A DNA stretch of 64,000 nucleotides from Planctomycetota bacterium. Lineage in GTDB: Bacteria; Planctomycetota; UBA1135; GCA-002686595. The notes under the pieces are model-generated. The model ran no database searches. It saw only the letters and a program-made list of their open reading frames with translations, and had not been told where the DNA came from. The DNA is taken from positions 1 through 64,000 of the forward strand of contig JASLMK010000046.1 in assembly GCA_030746555.1 (NCBI GenBank), read 5' to 3'. Each line of letters starts with the position of its first letter. Position 1 is the stretch's first letter. The translations under genes and the position numbers were made by a program. Shown in pieces: positions 25,698 through 35,649 of the stretch.

Positions 25698-26876
25698 TCA
25701 CGCCCGCGCGGCCGCCGCGTCGAGGGCCTCTCGCACGTCCTCGATCAAGTCGTCGACGTGCTCGATCCCCACCGAGAGGCGCACGAGGCCGTCGGCCAGG
25801 CCGGCGGCGCGGCGCTCGGCGGCTGGGATCGCCGCGTGGGTCATGCTCGTGGGGACCTCGACCAACGACTCGACGCCGCCGAGGGACTCGGCCAAGGTGA
25901 ACACGCGCGTGGCGACGGCGAAGGCGTCGGCCGCCTCGACGCCGCCGGCCAGCTCGAAGGAGAGCATGCCGCCGAAGTCGGTCATCTGGCGCGCCGCCAG
26001 CTCGTGCTGGGGGTGGCTGGCCAGGCCGGGGTAGATCACGCGCTCGACGGTCGGCTGGGCCTCGAGGAACTCGGCCAAGGCCCGGGCGTTCGCGCAGTGG
26101 CGGTCCATGCGCACCGCCAGGGTCTTGGTGCCGCGCAGGACGAGGAAGCTCGACAGGGCTTCGAGGCAGCCGCCGACGCTGTTCTGGAAGAACGCCAGCT
26201 CCTCGCGCAGGGCCTCGTCGGTGCCCACGAGCGCCCCGGCGATGACGTCGGAGTGGCCGCCGAGGTACTTGCTCATCGAGTGCACGACGACGTCCGCCCC
26301 CAGCTCGAGGGGCCGCTGCAGGTAGGGCGTGGCGAAGGTGTTGTCGACGATCGCCAGGGCCCCGCCGGCGTGGGCGATCTCCGCCACCGTCGCGATGTCG
26401 CACAGCCTCAGCAGGGGGTTGCTCGGCGTTTCGACGAACACGAACCGCGTCCGCTCGCACATCGCCGCGCGCACGGCGTCGGGGTCGGCGGCGTCCACCA
26501 GGGTGAACCCGATCCCGTAGCGCTCGAAGACTCGCTTGAAGATGCGGTAGGTGCCGCCGTAGAGGTCGTTCCCGCCGACGACGTGATCGCCGGGGACGAG
26601 CTTGTCGAGCAGGGCGTTGGTGGCGGCCATCCCCGAGGCGAAGCACAACCCCCAGGCCCCGCCCTCGAGGGAGGCGACGTTCTCCTCGAGGCACAGGCGC
26701 GTGGGGTTGGTCGTGCGCGAGTACTCGTAGCCCTGGCGCGGGACCGCCGGCGCCTCCTGCTCGTAGGTCGTCGTCAGGTACACCGGCGGCATCACGGCGC
26801 CGTTTTGGGGATCGGGCTCCTGCCCGGCGTGGATGGCGCGCGTCTCGAAGCGGCCGTGGTCGTTGCGGATCCTCAT
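25698..26876 (-). CDS. Cystathionine gamma-synthase or gamma-lyase family enzyme
   Basis: The 392-residue PLP enzyme belongs to the Cys/Met metabolism family. Conserved parts include YEYSRTTNPTR (52-60 region), CFASGMAA and the PLP-lysine motif HSMSKYLGGHSD with Lys203. EAVETPSNPLL-like sequence is present as VETPSNPLLRL. Sequence features do not separate transsulfuration forward (metB) from reverse (mccB/CGL) activity, and no pathway neighbours help, so no symbol is given. Confidence 0.9.
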   Translation of the reverse strand: MRIRNDHGRFETRAIHAGQEPDPQNGAVMPPVYLTTTYEQEAPAVPRQGYEYSRTTNPTRLCLEENVASLEGGAWGLCFASGMAATNALLDKLVPGDHVVGGNDLYGGTYRIFKRVFERYGIGFTLVDAADPDAVRAAMCERTRFVFVETPSNPLLRLCDIATVAEIAHAGGALAIVDNTFATPYLQRPLELGADVVVHSMSKYLGGHSDVIAGALVGTDEALREELAFFQNSVGGCLEALSSFLVLRGTKTLAVRMDRHCANARALAEFLEAQPTVERVIYPGLASHPQHELAARQMTDFGGMLSFELAGGVEAADAFAVATRVFTLAESLGGVESLVEVPTSMTHAAIPAAERRAAGLADGLVRLSVGIEHVDDLIEDVREALDAAAARA

Positions 26877-26938
26877 GGTCGGTGCGGGGCCCGGGGCGGG
26901 GGGAGGTCGTCGCCGGGCGAGTCTAGCCCGGATGATTC

Positions 26939-27055
26939 ATGAAGACGCACACCAGACTTCGCAACCGGCCGTCTTCGACGGCCTCTCGGCCCCTGGCGGC
27001 GCTTCTCGAGAACCTGGCGCGGGCCTTCGCCGACCGCCGTCGCACGCGCCGCTAG
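26939..27055 (+). CDS. Possible 38-residue basic peptide
   Basis: A 38-codon ATG frame in the divergent spacer encodes a very basic product with a potential amphipathic helix, PLAALLENLARAFADRRR, near its C terminus. Most codons end in G or C. It has no visible Shine-Dalgarno and no family I recognise. It may be real or a chance frame. Confidence 0.25.
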   Translation: MKTHTRLRNRPSSTASRPLAALLENLARAFADRRRTRR

Positions 27056-27075
27056 GCGCGCCAGCGAGGGCGAAC

Positions 27076-27081
27076 TAGAAT
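27076..27081 (+). promoter_or_regulatory. -10 element TAGAAT of a probably leaderless transcript
   Basis: TAGAAT lies 8 bases before the GTG start at 27090. The same hexamer stands 6 bases before nadB. No clear -35 is seen. Confidence 0.4.
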
Positions 27082-27089
27082 GCCGGCTC

Positions 27090-28805
27090 GTGGTGGGGAT
27101 CAAGGGAGCGGACCGGGCGCAGACCCTGCGGGCCGTCGTCGCGGTCTGCCTGCTCGGGCTGTTCTGGACCGTCCCCATGCGGGACGTGAGCGCCTGGGGC
27201 TGGGACGAGTCCATGCACGCCGAGCTGCCCGCCGTGCGCGTGCTCCTGGGCGCGAAGCTGGGCGAGTGGGCCTCGGTCTCCGACGCCGTCCACGGCTGCA
27301 ACCAGTACCCCTTCGCCTGGCCCCTGTGCCTGGCGCTCGTGCAGGCGGTGTGCGGCATCTCCGAGCTCGCCTGCCGCGTCGCCGGCACCTGGATCTGGTG
27401 CTTCGCCCTGCTGGGCCTCTTCCAGCTCACCAGGGCCGTCGTCTCGACGAGCCGCGGCCACGGCCCGCCGCGTCGCGGCGACGACCTCGCCCCATGGCTG
27501 GCCCTGGCCCTGGGCGCCCTTTCGCCCCTGCCGCTGGCCTACTCCGGCACCCTCTTCCTGGAGGTGCCCTTCGCCGCCGCCGCCGTGTGGGCCTTGCGCG
27601 CCTGGGTGCTGCGCGACGGCACGCCCCGGCGCGAGCTGGTCGCCGGGGCCTGGCTGGCGGCGGCCTTCTTCACCAAGTTCAACTACGGCCTGATGCTCGG
27701 CGCCGGATGCGCGGGGGCCTGGGTCCTGGAGGGGGTCGCGGCCCTGAGCTCGGGGCGCTCGGCACCGTGGCTGCGGGCGAGCGCCTTCCTGGCCGCGGTC
27801 CCCGCCCTGGCCTGCGCCTGGTGGTTCCTCCTGCCCGTGCCCGAGGGCGCCGAGGCCGCCGCGCGCCACCGCGCCGCCCTGGGCTCGTTCCTGGGAGGCA
27901 ACCGCGAGCTCCAGGCGACGGCGTTCGGCGTGCGCCTGATGCACTGGGCGTGCTTCTTCACCTTCAGCGCGCGTTTGCTGGTGGCCCAGATCGCGGGCGT
28001 CCTCGCCACCTTGCCGCGCCTCTTCCGACCTGGGGTGCGCGTCCTGTGGCTGTGCCTGGCGGCGATGGCGGTCCCCCTCTGGCTGCACCCGTTCCACCTC
28101 GACCGGTTCCTGATCCCCGCCGGGCCGCCCCTGTGGGCCCTGGCCGGCCTCGGCCTGGCGAGGGTGCTGCCCCCCGCGGGTCCGCGGCGGGTGGCCGTCC
28201 TCGCCCTGGCGGCGGTCGCCGTCTTCTCCTATCCCGCCCACGACGCGCGCACCCTCTCGCGGGCCGTGCGCCTGGCGGCGTCCGATCCCAGGGTACGCGC
28301 CGTGCAGCTGGAGACCTTCCGGGGGTGGCGGGACCTGACCGCCCACCGGCCCCTGCCCACGGCGGGCCTCGGCCGCGCCGAGCACGACGCCCTCTCCGAC
28401 CTCGTGGCGGCCGGGGTCGGCCCGACCGAGCGCGTCGGCTGGCTGGGGCTCTCATCGGAGTACTCGCCGGCCGCCATCCACCTCGCCCTGTTGGAGCGCG
28501 GCGGGCCGGCCGAGCGGTTGCTGCGCGACGCGCACCGGCCGATGGACGTGACCTTCGAGGGCGTCGATCCGGGTTGGGACGACGATCGCCTCGCGGCCTG
28601 GGCCTGGGGGTTCGACGTCGTCGTGTGCACCGAGCCCCCCGACTTCCGCGGCCGTGCCGCGCGCGCCTTCATCAGCGCCTACCAGCGCCGGCTGCTGGCG
28701 AGCCTGGGCTGGACCCACGAGGTCCTGGGCACGGTCGACCTCCCCGGCGTCCGATCCCGACCGCTCACCCTCAAGGTCTTCGCGTGCCGCCCGCCGACCC
28801 GCTGA
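27090..28805 (+). CDS. Polytopic membrane protein, probable GT-C glycosyltransferase
   Basis: The 571-residue protein has about ten hydrophobic helices in residues 10-400 and a soluble C-terminal part. The first loop after TM1 contains WGWDESMHAELPAVR, an Asp/Glu pair placed as in GT-C (ArnT/PMT-like) enzymes that use polyprenyl-linked sugars. Such enzymes modify lipids, proteins or polymers at the periplasmic face. Substrate cannot be told. GTG start; its end overlaps mutS2 by 22 bases. Confidence 0.65.
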   Translation: MVGIKGADRAQTLRAVVAVCLLGLFWTVPMRDVSAWGWDESMHAELPAVRVLLGAKLGEWASVSDAVHGCNQYPFAWPLCLALVQAVCGISELACRVAGTWIWCFALLGLFQLTRAVVSTSRGHGPPRRGDDLAPWLALALGALSPLPLAYSGTLFLEVPFAAAAVWALRAWVLRDGTPRRELVAGAWLAAAFFTKFNYGLMLGAGCAGAWVLEGVAALSSGRSAPWLRASAFLAAVPALACAWWFLLPVPEGAEAAARHRAALGSFLGGNRELQATAFGVRLMHWACFFTFSARLLVAQIAGVLATLPRLFRPGVRVLWLCLAAMAVPLWLHPFHLDRFLIPAGPPLWALAGLGLARVLPPAGPRRVAVLALAAVAVFSYPAHDARTLSRAVRLAASDPRVRAVQLETFRGWRDLTAHRPLPTAGLGRAEHDALSDLVAAGVGPTERVGWLGLSSEYSPAAIHLALLERGGPAERLLRDAHRPMDVTFEGVDPGWDDDRLAAWAWGFDVVVCTEPPDFRGRAARAFISAYQRRLLASLGWTHEVLGTVDLPGVRSRPLTLKVFACRPPTR

Positions 28806-30865
28806 GCGCCTTCGCCGCGGCGACCCTGGACCTGCCGGCTCTCCAGGCCGTGCTGGCCGGGTTCGGGGAGACTTCCCTGGGGGCGCGGGCGGTGGCCGAG
28901 CTCGTGCCCCTCGAGGCCGACGAGGTGCGCGCCGCCCTGGGACGGGTGGGGGAGGTCCAGCTCCTGGCTCGCGCCGGCGAGGTGGTCGGCCTGGGCGGCG
29001 TGTGCGACCCGGCGCCCCTGCTGGCCGCGGCCCGCGCGGGTCCCCTGGACGAGGGCGAAATCGCCCGCCTCCGGGGCTTCCTGGCGGCGGCCGAGCGCCT
29101 GGGGCACTGGCTGGAGCGCCGGGCGGGAGAGTGCCCGCTCCTGGGGCGGCTGGGGGCGGACCTGCCCGATCTCTCGGCCCTGCGCGAGCGAGTGGACGTG
29201 GTGGTGGACGAGCGCGGCAAGGTGGTGGACACGGCGTCGCCGCTCTTGGCGCGCCTGCGGATCGAGGGGCGCGAGCTGGCACGCAGGATCGACTCGGTCC
29301 TGCGCCACGCCGCCACCCGCGACGGCATCAAGCAGCACCTCTCCGACCACCGACCGCACCTGCGCGGCGGGCGCCTGTGCCTGGCGGTCAAGGCCCAGAG
29401 CTCCGGCCGCGTGCGGGGGATCGTCCACGACCGCTCCCAGAGCGACCGCACGGCCTTCATCGAGCCGCGGGAGGCGGTCGAGCCCCAAAACCGCCTGGCG
29501 GACTGCCGCACCGAGGAGCGCCGGGAGCTGGCGCGGGTCCTGAGCGAGCTGGCGCGGGACATCGGGCGCGAGTCCGAGCCCGTCGCCCGCGCCGCCGATC
29601 TCCTCGCTCGGTTGGAGCTGGCCCTGATCTCGGCTCGCTTCTGCGAGGAGTTCCGTGCGCGCGTGCCCCTGCTCCCCGGCGAGGCGGGCGCCTCGGCCGG
29701 CCTGCTCCTGCGCTCGGCGCGCCACCCGCTCCTGGTCGAGGAGCTGCGGCGCGGCCGCCTGGACGAGGTCGTCCCGATCGACCTGCGCCTGGGGGAGGAC
29801 TTCGACATGCTCGTCGTCACCGGCCCCAACACCGGCGGCAAGACCCTGGCGCTCAAGACGGCGGGGCTGGCGGTGTTGATGACCCGCCTGGGCCTGCCGA
29901 TCCCCTGCGCCGAGGGCACGACCGTCCCCCTGTACGCGGGAATCGCCGCCGACATCGGCGACGAGCAGGAGCTCAGCCAGAGCCTCTCGACCTTCTCCTC
30001 CCACCTGCTGCGCATCCGCGCCGGCCTCGAGCAGGCCGACGGCGACACCTTGGTGCTGATCGACGAGCTGGGCGGCGGGACCGATCCCGACGAGGGCGCA
30101 GCCCTGGGGGACGCGATCCTCGCCGAGCTCCTGGCGCGCGGTGCGCCGACGCTGGTCAGCACCCACCTGGGACGGCTCAAGGAGTTCGCCTACCGCAACA
30201 AGCGGGCGGAGAACGCCTGTACGGAGTTCGACCTGGAGACCCTCGCGCCCTGCTATCGCCTGGTGATCGGCATCCCGGGGGAGTCGGCGGCGTTGGTGAT
30301 CGCCAGGCGCCTGGGCCTGCCGGCTGGGCTGTGCGACGCGGCGGGGGAGCGGCTGGAGCGGCGTGACGAGCACGTGGCCGCGCTCTTGGCCGAGGTCCGC
30401 GACGTGCGCAGCGAGGCCGAGCGCGTGCGCAGCCTGGCGGAGTCGCGCCTGGCCGACGCCGCGCGAGCCTCGCGCGAGGCCGGCAGTCTGCGCGACGACC
30501 TCGAGCGCCGCGGCGAGCAGCTGGAGGCCGAGGCCCAGCGGGGCCTGGAGGAGCGCGTACGCGAGGCGCGGGCGGCGCTGGAGCGGGCCGCCAGGCTCCT
30601 CGAGCAGGTCCCGTCCCGCCAGCGCGCCCCCCTCGCCGCGGCCCTGGCGGAGGCCGAGGGCGCCCTCACCAGCGCGTCGCTCACCGAGCGCCGCCAGGCG
30701 TTCCTGGAGGGTCTCAACAAGGGAGACTTGGTCTACCTGCCGCGCTACCGCCGGCGCTGCGCGGTCCACAAGGTCGACCGGGAGGGCGGGGTGCTCGTGG
30801 TCAAGCTCGGCTCGGTCAAGCTCGAGGTCGCCTTCGACGAGGTCACCCCCTTCGAGAGCCTCTGA
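28784..30865 (+). CDS. mutS2: MutS2-family ATPase lacking the Smr domain
   Basis: The product (693 residues from the GTG at 28784) has the MutS2 core, the clamp/lever helices and an ABC-type ATPase: Walker A TGPNTGGKT near residue 347, signature STFSSHLLRI and Walker B VLIDELGGGTD near 425. A long coiled coil follows (about 525-625). It ends shortly after a KOW-like stretch near GDLVYLPRYRRRCAVHKVD; the C-terminal Smr nuclease domain of typical MutS2 (about 780 residues) is absent. MutS2 acts on recombination intermediates and, in Bacillus, on collided ribosomes. The start inside the preceding gene is chosen because sequence similarity begins there. Confidence 0.9.
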   Translation: MPPADPLSAFAAATLDLPALQAVLAGFGETSLGARAVAELVPLEADEVRAALGRVGEVQLLARAGEVVGLGGVCDPAPLLAAARAGPLDEGEIARLRGFLAAAERLGHWLERRAGECPLLGRLGADLPDLSALRERVDVVVDERGKVVDTASPLLARLRIEGRELARRIDSVLRHAATRDGIKQHLSDHRPHLRGGRLCLAVKAQSSGRVRGIVHDRSQSDRTAFIEPREAVEPQNRLADCRTEERRELARVLSELARDIGRESEPVARAADLLARLELALISARFCEEFRARVPLLPGEAGASAGLLLRSARHPLLVEELRRGRLDEVVPIDLRLGEDFDMLVVTGPNTGGKTLALKTAGLAVLMTRLGLPIPCAEGTTVPLYAGIAADIGDEQELSQSLSTFSSHLLRIRAGLEQADGDTLVLIDELGGGTDPDEGAALGDAILAELLARGAPTLVSTHLGRLKEFAYRNKRAENACTEFDLETLAPCYRLVIGIPGESAALVIARRLGLPAGLCDAAGERLERRDEHVAALLAEVRDVRSEAERVRSLAESRLADAARASREAGSLRDDLERRGEQLEAEAQRGLEERVREARAALERAARLLEQVPSRQRAPLAAALAEAEGALTSASLTERRQAFLEGLNKGDLVYLPRYRRRCAVHKVDREGGVLVVKLGSVKLEVAFDEVTPFESL

Positions 30866-30899
30866 GGGTTCCAGCGCCGCGTCGTTCGTCCGCGACCCG

Positions 30900-30905
30900 T
30901 ATACT
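30900..30905 (+). promoter_or_regulatory. -10 element TATACT before the response regulator
   Basis: TATACT ends 8 bases before the ATG at 30914, again pointing to a leaderless transcript. A -35 is not obvious. Confidence 0.45.
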
Positions 30906-30913
30906 CGCCGCCG

Positions 30914-31294
30914 ATGGCCGAGCTGTTGGTGGTGGACGACGACGAGCGCCTGGCCGAACTGTGCGCCTGGTTCCTGGCAGCGAGCGGCCACGAGGTGCGC
31001 ACGGCGCGCTCCTACCGCGAGGCGCGCGAGCGCATCGCCGAGCTCCCGCCCCAGCTGATGTTGGCGGACCTCGACCTGGGGGCGGAGAGCGGGCGCGTGG
31101 AGCTCGCGCGCCTGGCGGCCGAGGGCCTCCTCCCGCCGACCCTGGTGGTCTCGGGGTACCTCGACGGTGCCCTCGACGCGGAGCTGGCCGCCATCGACGG
31201 CGTGCGCGGCACCCTCGCCAAACCCTTCGACCCCCCCGATCTCGCCGCGCGCGTGGAGCGCTGCTTGGGAGAGCAGAGCGGGGCGCGGGCGTGA
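30914..31294 (+). CDS. Single-domain response regulator
   Basis: The 126-residue protein is only a receiver domain. Acidic pocket residues are Asp8-Asp10, the phospho-acceptor is probably Asp52 (LADLDLG), Ser80 occupies the conserved Thr/Ser position and Lys103 the switch position (LAKPF). There is no output domain, so it likely acts by binding a partner. No kinase gene is near. Its stop overlaps aroC (GTGA). Confidence 0.88.
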   Translation: MAELLVVDDDERLAELCAWFLAASGHEVRTARSYREARERIAELPPQLMLADLDLGAESGRVELARLAAEGLLPPTLVVSGYLDGALDAELAAIDGVRGTLAKPFDPPDLAARVERCLGEQSGARA

Positions 31295-32448
31295 GCTCCT
31301 TGCGGTGGTACACCGCCGGAGAGTCTCACGGGGGCTCGCTGATCGGGGTCGTCGAGGGCATGCCCTCGGGCCTGGTCCTGTCGACCGCGCGCATCGACCA
31401 CGAGCTGGAGCGGCGCCAGGGCGGCTACGGCCGCGGCGGGCGCATGAGGATCGAGCGCGACCGCGTGGAGCTCCTCTCGGGCCTGCGCTCGGGGGTTACC
31501 CTCGGCTCGCCGGTCGCCCTGCGCATCGCCAACCGAGACGACTCGATCGAGAAGCTCGGCGTCCCCACCAGCGCCCGCCCCGGCCACGCGGACCTGGCCG
31601 GCTGCCAGAAGCACGGACACCGCGACCCGCGGGCGATCATGGAGCGCGCCAGCGCCCGGGAGACGGCCGCCCGGGTTGCCGCCGGGGCCGTCGCCCGCCA
31701 GCTCCTCGAGCATCTCGGCGTCGAGGTCTTCGCCCACGTGGTCGAGCTGGGCGGCGTGCGCGCCCCCGAGGGGACCTTCGAGGCGGCGGGCGCCGGGCGC
31801 GAGGCCCTGCGCGAGGCCAGCGACTTCACCTGTCTGGCCGCGGAGTGCGAGCAGGCGATGCGCGCGGCGGTGGACGCCGCCCGGGAGGAGGGGGACACCC
31901 TCGGCGGCGTGTTCGAGGTGCGAGTGGAGGGGCTGCCCCCGGGGTTGGGAGGCTACGCAACCGCCGGCGAGCGCCTGACCGGGCGCATCGGCGGCGCCCT
32001 GCTCTCGATCCCGGCGATCAAGGGCGTCGAGTTCGGACTGGGCTTCGAGTCCGCCCGTCGGCCCGGATCGGCGGTCCACGATCCGATCCTGGCAAGGGAG
32101 GCCGGAGGCGCCACGGGCTCCTGGGGCCGCTTCGAGCGGGGGTCGAACCGGGCCGGAGGTCTGGAGGGCGGCATGACGACCGGCGAGCCCCTGGTGGTGC
32201 GGGCGGCCATGAAGCCCATCTCGACCCTGCGCCGCGCCCTGCCGACCGTGGACTTGGAGACCGGGGAGGCGGTGGAGGCGACCTGGCAGCGCTCGGACGT
32301 GACCGCCGTACCCGCGGCGGGGGTCGTGGGGGAGGCGACGGTGGCCCTGGAGCTGGCCGCGGTCGTGAGGGAGCAGCTCGGCGGGGACTCCCTGGCCCAG
32401 GTGCAACGGGCCTGGGAGGCCTACAGGACACAGCTCCGGGGCGTCTGA
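31291..32448 (+). CDS. aroC: Chorismate synthase
   Basis: The 385-residue FMN-dependent enzyme makes chorismate from EPSP, the last shikimate step. Recognisable parts are the opening RWYTAGESHGG, RQGGYGRGGRM, the HRDPRAIMERASARETAARVA region with the basic active-site residues, and NRAGGLEGGMTTGE near the C-terminal third. The start is GTG, coupled to the response regulator. The gene is followed by the tRNA operon. Confidence 0.96.
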   Translation: MSSLRWYTAGESHGGSLIGVVEGMPSGLVLSTARIDHELERRQGGYGRGGRMRIERDRVELLSGLRSGVTLGSPVALRIANRDDSIEKLGVPTSARPGHADLAGCQKHGHRDPRAIMERASARETAARVAAGAVARQLLEHLGVEVFAHVVELGGVRAPEGTFEAAGAGREALREASDFTCLAAECEQAMRAAVDAAREEGDTLGGVFEVRVEGLPPGLGGYATAGERLTGRIGGALLSIPAIKGVEFGLGFESARRPGSAVHDPILAREAGGATGSWGRFERGSNRAGGLEGGMTTGEPLVVRAAMKPISTLRRALPTVDLETGEAVEATWQRSDVTAVPAAGVVGEATVALELAAVVREQLGGDSLAQVQRAWEAYRTQLRGV

Positions 32449-32489
32449 GGGGCCTGTCGACCCTCTCGCGCGGATTCGCGCCCCGGCCC

Positions 32490-32517
32490 TTGACCGGGGC
32501 GACGCGATGCGTACCAT
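32490..32517 (+). promoter_or_regulatory. Promoter of the tRNA-tuf operon
   Basis: TTGACC (32490-32495), a 16-base spacer and TACCAT (32512-32517). The predicted start near 32524 lies about 77 bases before the first tRNA. Confidence 0.6.
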
Positions 32518-32600
32518 ACCGCGCTCCTTCAACCGCCCGAGGGATTCGTCCAGCCCCGCGCCGGAGTGTCCTGCTCTCGCCGGCGGAGCGCTGGATGCAC

Positions 32601-32676
32601 GCCAGCGTAGCTCAGTTGGCAGAGCACCTGATTTGTAATCAGGCGGTCGCGAGTTCGAGTCTCGCCGCTGGCTCCA
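32601..32676 (+). tRNA. tRNA-Thr, anticodon UGU
   Basis: The cloverleaf closes with GCCAGCG at the 5' end and CGCTGGC at 32666-32672. The anticodon loop TTTGTAA gives TGT (reads ACA). The T loop GTTCGAGTC is standard. CCA is encoded at 32674-32676. It is the first of four tRNAs in the same order as the E. coli thrU-tyrU-glyT-thrT cluster. Confidence 0.96.
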
Positions 32677-32995
32677 GCGGTGGATCGGTCTCGGCGGACG
32701 AGGGAGACCGCGCCTCGGCGCGGGCCGTTCACTGGCAACGAAGATCACTGGATGACACGGGAGCGGAGAGCGCTCGCCGTCCGTCGGGACGGCACGGCGC
32801 CCGCGACGGACCGGGCTCCGAGTGAGACGAGCCGAGCGCTCGCCCAGACACCTTCGCGCCTTGCTGGCGGAGGGGCGGCGGGCGACCGCAGCGCGACACG
32901 CGCGCGGCGCCCCGCGGCCTACGCGCCGCGCAGGCGAGAGGCTCGCGAGCCCGAGCCGGTTCGCGGACCGGCCCCCGAAGAGCGCGCATCCGGGC

Positions 32996-33080
<85 letters not shown>

Positions 33081-33134
33081 TCACGAGCGCCCCGGCCTTG
33101 CCGGAGCCGCGTGCGACCCATCCGCGACCCACCA

Positions 33135-33208
33135 GCGGGCGTAGTTCAATGGTAGAACGTCAGCCTTCCAAGCTGATCGCGTGGGTTCGATTCCCATCGC
33201 CCGCTCCA
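33135..33208 (+). tRNA. tRNA-Gly, anticodon UCC
   Basis: GCGGGCG (33135-33141) pairs with CGCCCGC (33198-33204). The anticodon loop CTTCCAA gives TCC (reads GGA). CCA is encoded at 33206-33208. Confidence 0.95.
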
Positions 33209-33233
33209 GGTCGCTACCGACCGGTCATTTGGC

Positions 33234-33298
33234 ACAGACTCACCCGCGGTACAGACCCACCCGCGGTACAGACTCACCCGCGGTACAGACTCACCCGG
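33234..33298 (+). repeat. 17-bp tandem repeat between tRNA-Gly and tRNA-Thr
   Basis: The unit ACAGACTCACCCGCGGT occurs 3.8 times (33234, 33251, 33268, 33285), with one substitution in the second copy and a truncated last copy. Each full unit contains the palindrome CCGCGG. It lies in the spacer of a tRNA transcript. Function is unknown. Confidence 0.9.
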
Positions 33299-33308
33299 AG
33301 ACGGGCCG

Positions 33309-33383
<75 letters not shown>

Positions 33384-33495
33384 GCGCCGACGGCCGCGGG
33401 TCGCTCGCGGCGGCCGCGTTCGAGCCCGAGCGCTTCAGGGTGCGTGCCGGAGTCCAGTGATCCCGACGGCGACGATCAGAACAACCAGAACCGTA

Positions 33496-33519
33496 CGAGA
33501 ACGAGAACGAGAACGAGAA
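33496..33519 (+). repeat. Hexamer repeat CGAGAA x4 in the tuf leader
   Basis: Four perfect CGAGAA copies lie in a purine-rich stretch about 110 bases before the tuf start. The role, if any, is unknown; it may leave the tuf leader unstructured. Confidence 0.85.
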
Positions 33520-33629
33520 CGACGGACCGGCCCGACGCGGCGCGCAGCGCGGCGGCGGGCGGACCTTCAGAAAACACCCTCTCCGAACCACCCGCTGGGC
33601 ATCGCCCACGAGCAACGAGCACAGAGAAC

Positions 33630-34838
<1,209 letters not shown>

Positions 34839-34855
34839 TTCCAGATCGTCTCCCG

Positions 34856-34886
34856 CACGGGGAGGGCCGGGCGCCCTTCCCGCGTG
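34856..34886 (+). terminator. Hairpin after tuf, possible terminator or processing site
   Basis: CACGGGGAGGGC and GCGCCCTTCCCGCGTG form an interrupted stem of about 12 pairs starting 17 bases after the tuf stop. There is no T run, so it may be a processing or pausing structure and not an intrinsic terminator. Confidence 0.3.
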
Positions 34887-35019
34887 GGGGTCGACGCCGC
34901 GCCCGCGCGCGGGGATCGACCAACTGTGATGCGGGGGCCTCGACCCGTTGCCCTCGCCCGCACCCGACCGCCCGACGACGATCGCACGCTGAGACCAGCC
35001 CGACGAAGATCCCAGCCCG

Positions 35020-35178
35020 ATGAAGATCAAGGAACGCTACGTATTCCTCGAGTGCACCAAGTGCAGGAACCGCAACTACACGACGCACAAGCGTCTGAAG
35101 GCGGCCTACAAGCTCGAGAAGAAGAAGTACTGCCGCTTCTGCAAGCAGCACACGTCCCACCGGGAGAAGAAGCTCTAG
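35020..35178 (+). CDS. rpmG: Large-subunit ribosomal protein bL33
   Basis: A 52-residue bL33 of the zinc-binding type, with Cys12-x2-Cys15 and Cys38-x2-Cys41. [10 protein letters not shown] and [16 protein letters not shown] are typical. It sits between tuf and secE, a common position. Confidence 0.95.
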   Translation: MKIKERYVFLECTKCRNRNYTTHKRLKAAYKLEKKKYCRFCKQHTSHREKKL

Positions 35179-35217
35179 CCGCCCCCTAGCGGGTGGTCGA
35201 GCAGGAGGCTTCGAGGC

Positions 35218-35646
35218 ATGGCGTACAAGAAGGACCAAGGACGGATGGCCCGCATGGCCGTGTTCTGGTTTCTGGCCGTGCTCCTGTTCTACGGCTGCCT
35301 CTCCCTCTACCGCGAGCTGTTCGGGCGCGTGGACGCCCTCGCGCAGAACCTCGCCGGCCGCGTGCCCGTCCTCGGCCTCGACATCAACGGAGCCCTGCTC
35401 GTCACCGCCGCCGTGTTCTGCGGCATCCTGCTGCTCATCTACCGCTACACGGAGCGTCCGCGCACGGCGGACCTGTTGATCGAGACCGAGAGTGAACTCA
35501 AGAAGGTGACCTGGCCGACCGTCGACGAGGCCTTCAAGTCCTCGATCGTGGTCGTGCTGACCGTCGCCTTCCTGATGGCCTTCCTCGCCTTCAGCGATGC
35601 CCTGCTGGGTCGCGTGGCGAGGGTCATCTTGATGGGGGGAAGCTGA
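35218..35646 (+). CDS. secE: Preprotein translocase subunit SecE
   Basis: The 142-residue protein has three hydrophobic helices (about 13-30, 57-76 and 109-132). The canonical SecE core is at the end: an amphipathic helix with ESELKKVTWPT and the last TM helix. The two extra N-terminal helices resemble the E. coli form. A strong Shine-Dalgarno AGGAGG (35203-35208) stands 9 bases before the ATG. Confidence 0.93.
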   Translation: MAYKKDQGRMARMAVFWFLAVLLFYGCLSLYRELFGRVDALAQNLAGRVPVLGLDINGALLVTAAVFCGILLLIYRYTERPRTADLLIETESELKKVTWPTVDEAFKSSIVVVLTVAFLMAFLAFSDALLGRVARVILMGGS

Positions 35647-35649
35647 GCC

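Noticed and set aside
33234-33298. CRISPR-like array
   Set aside because: Units are directly adjacent with no spacers and only 17 bases long, and no cas genes are near. It is a simple tandem repeat.
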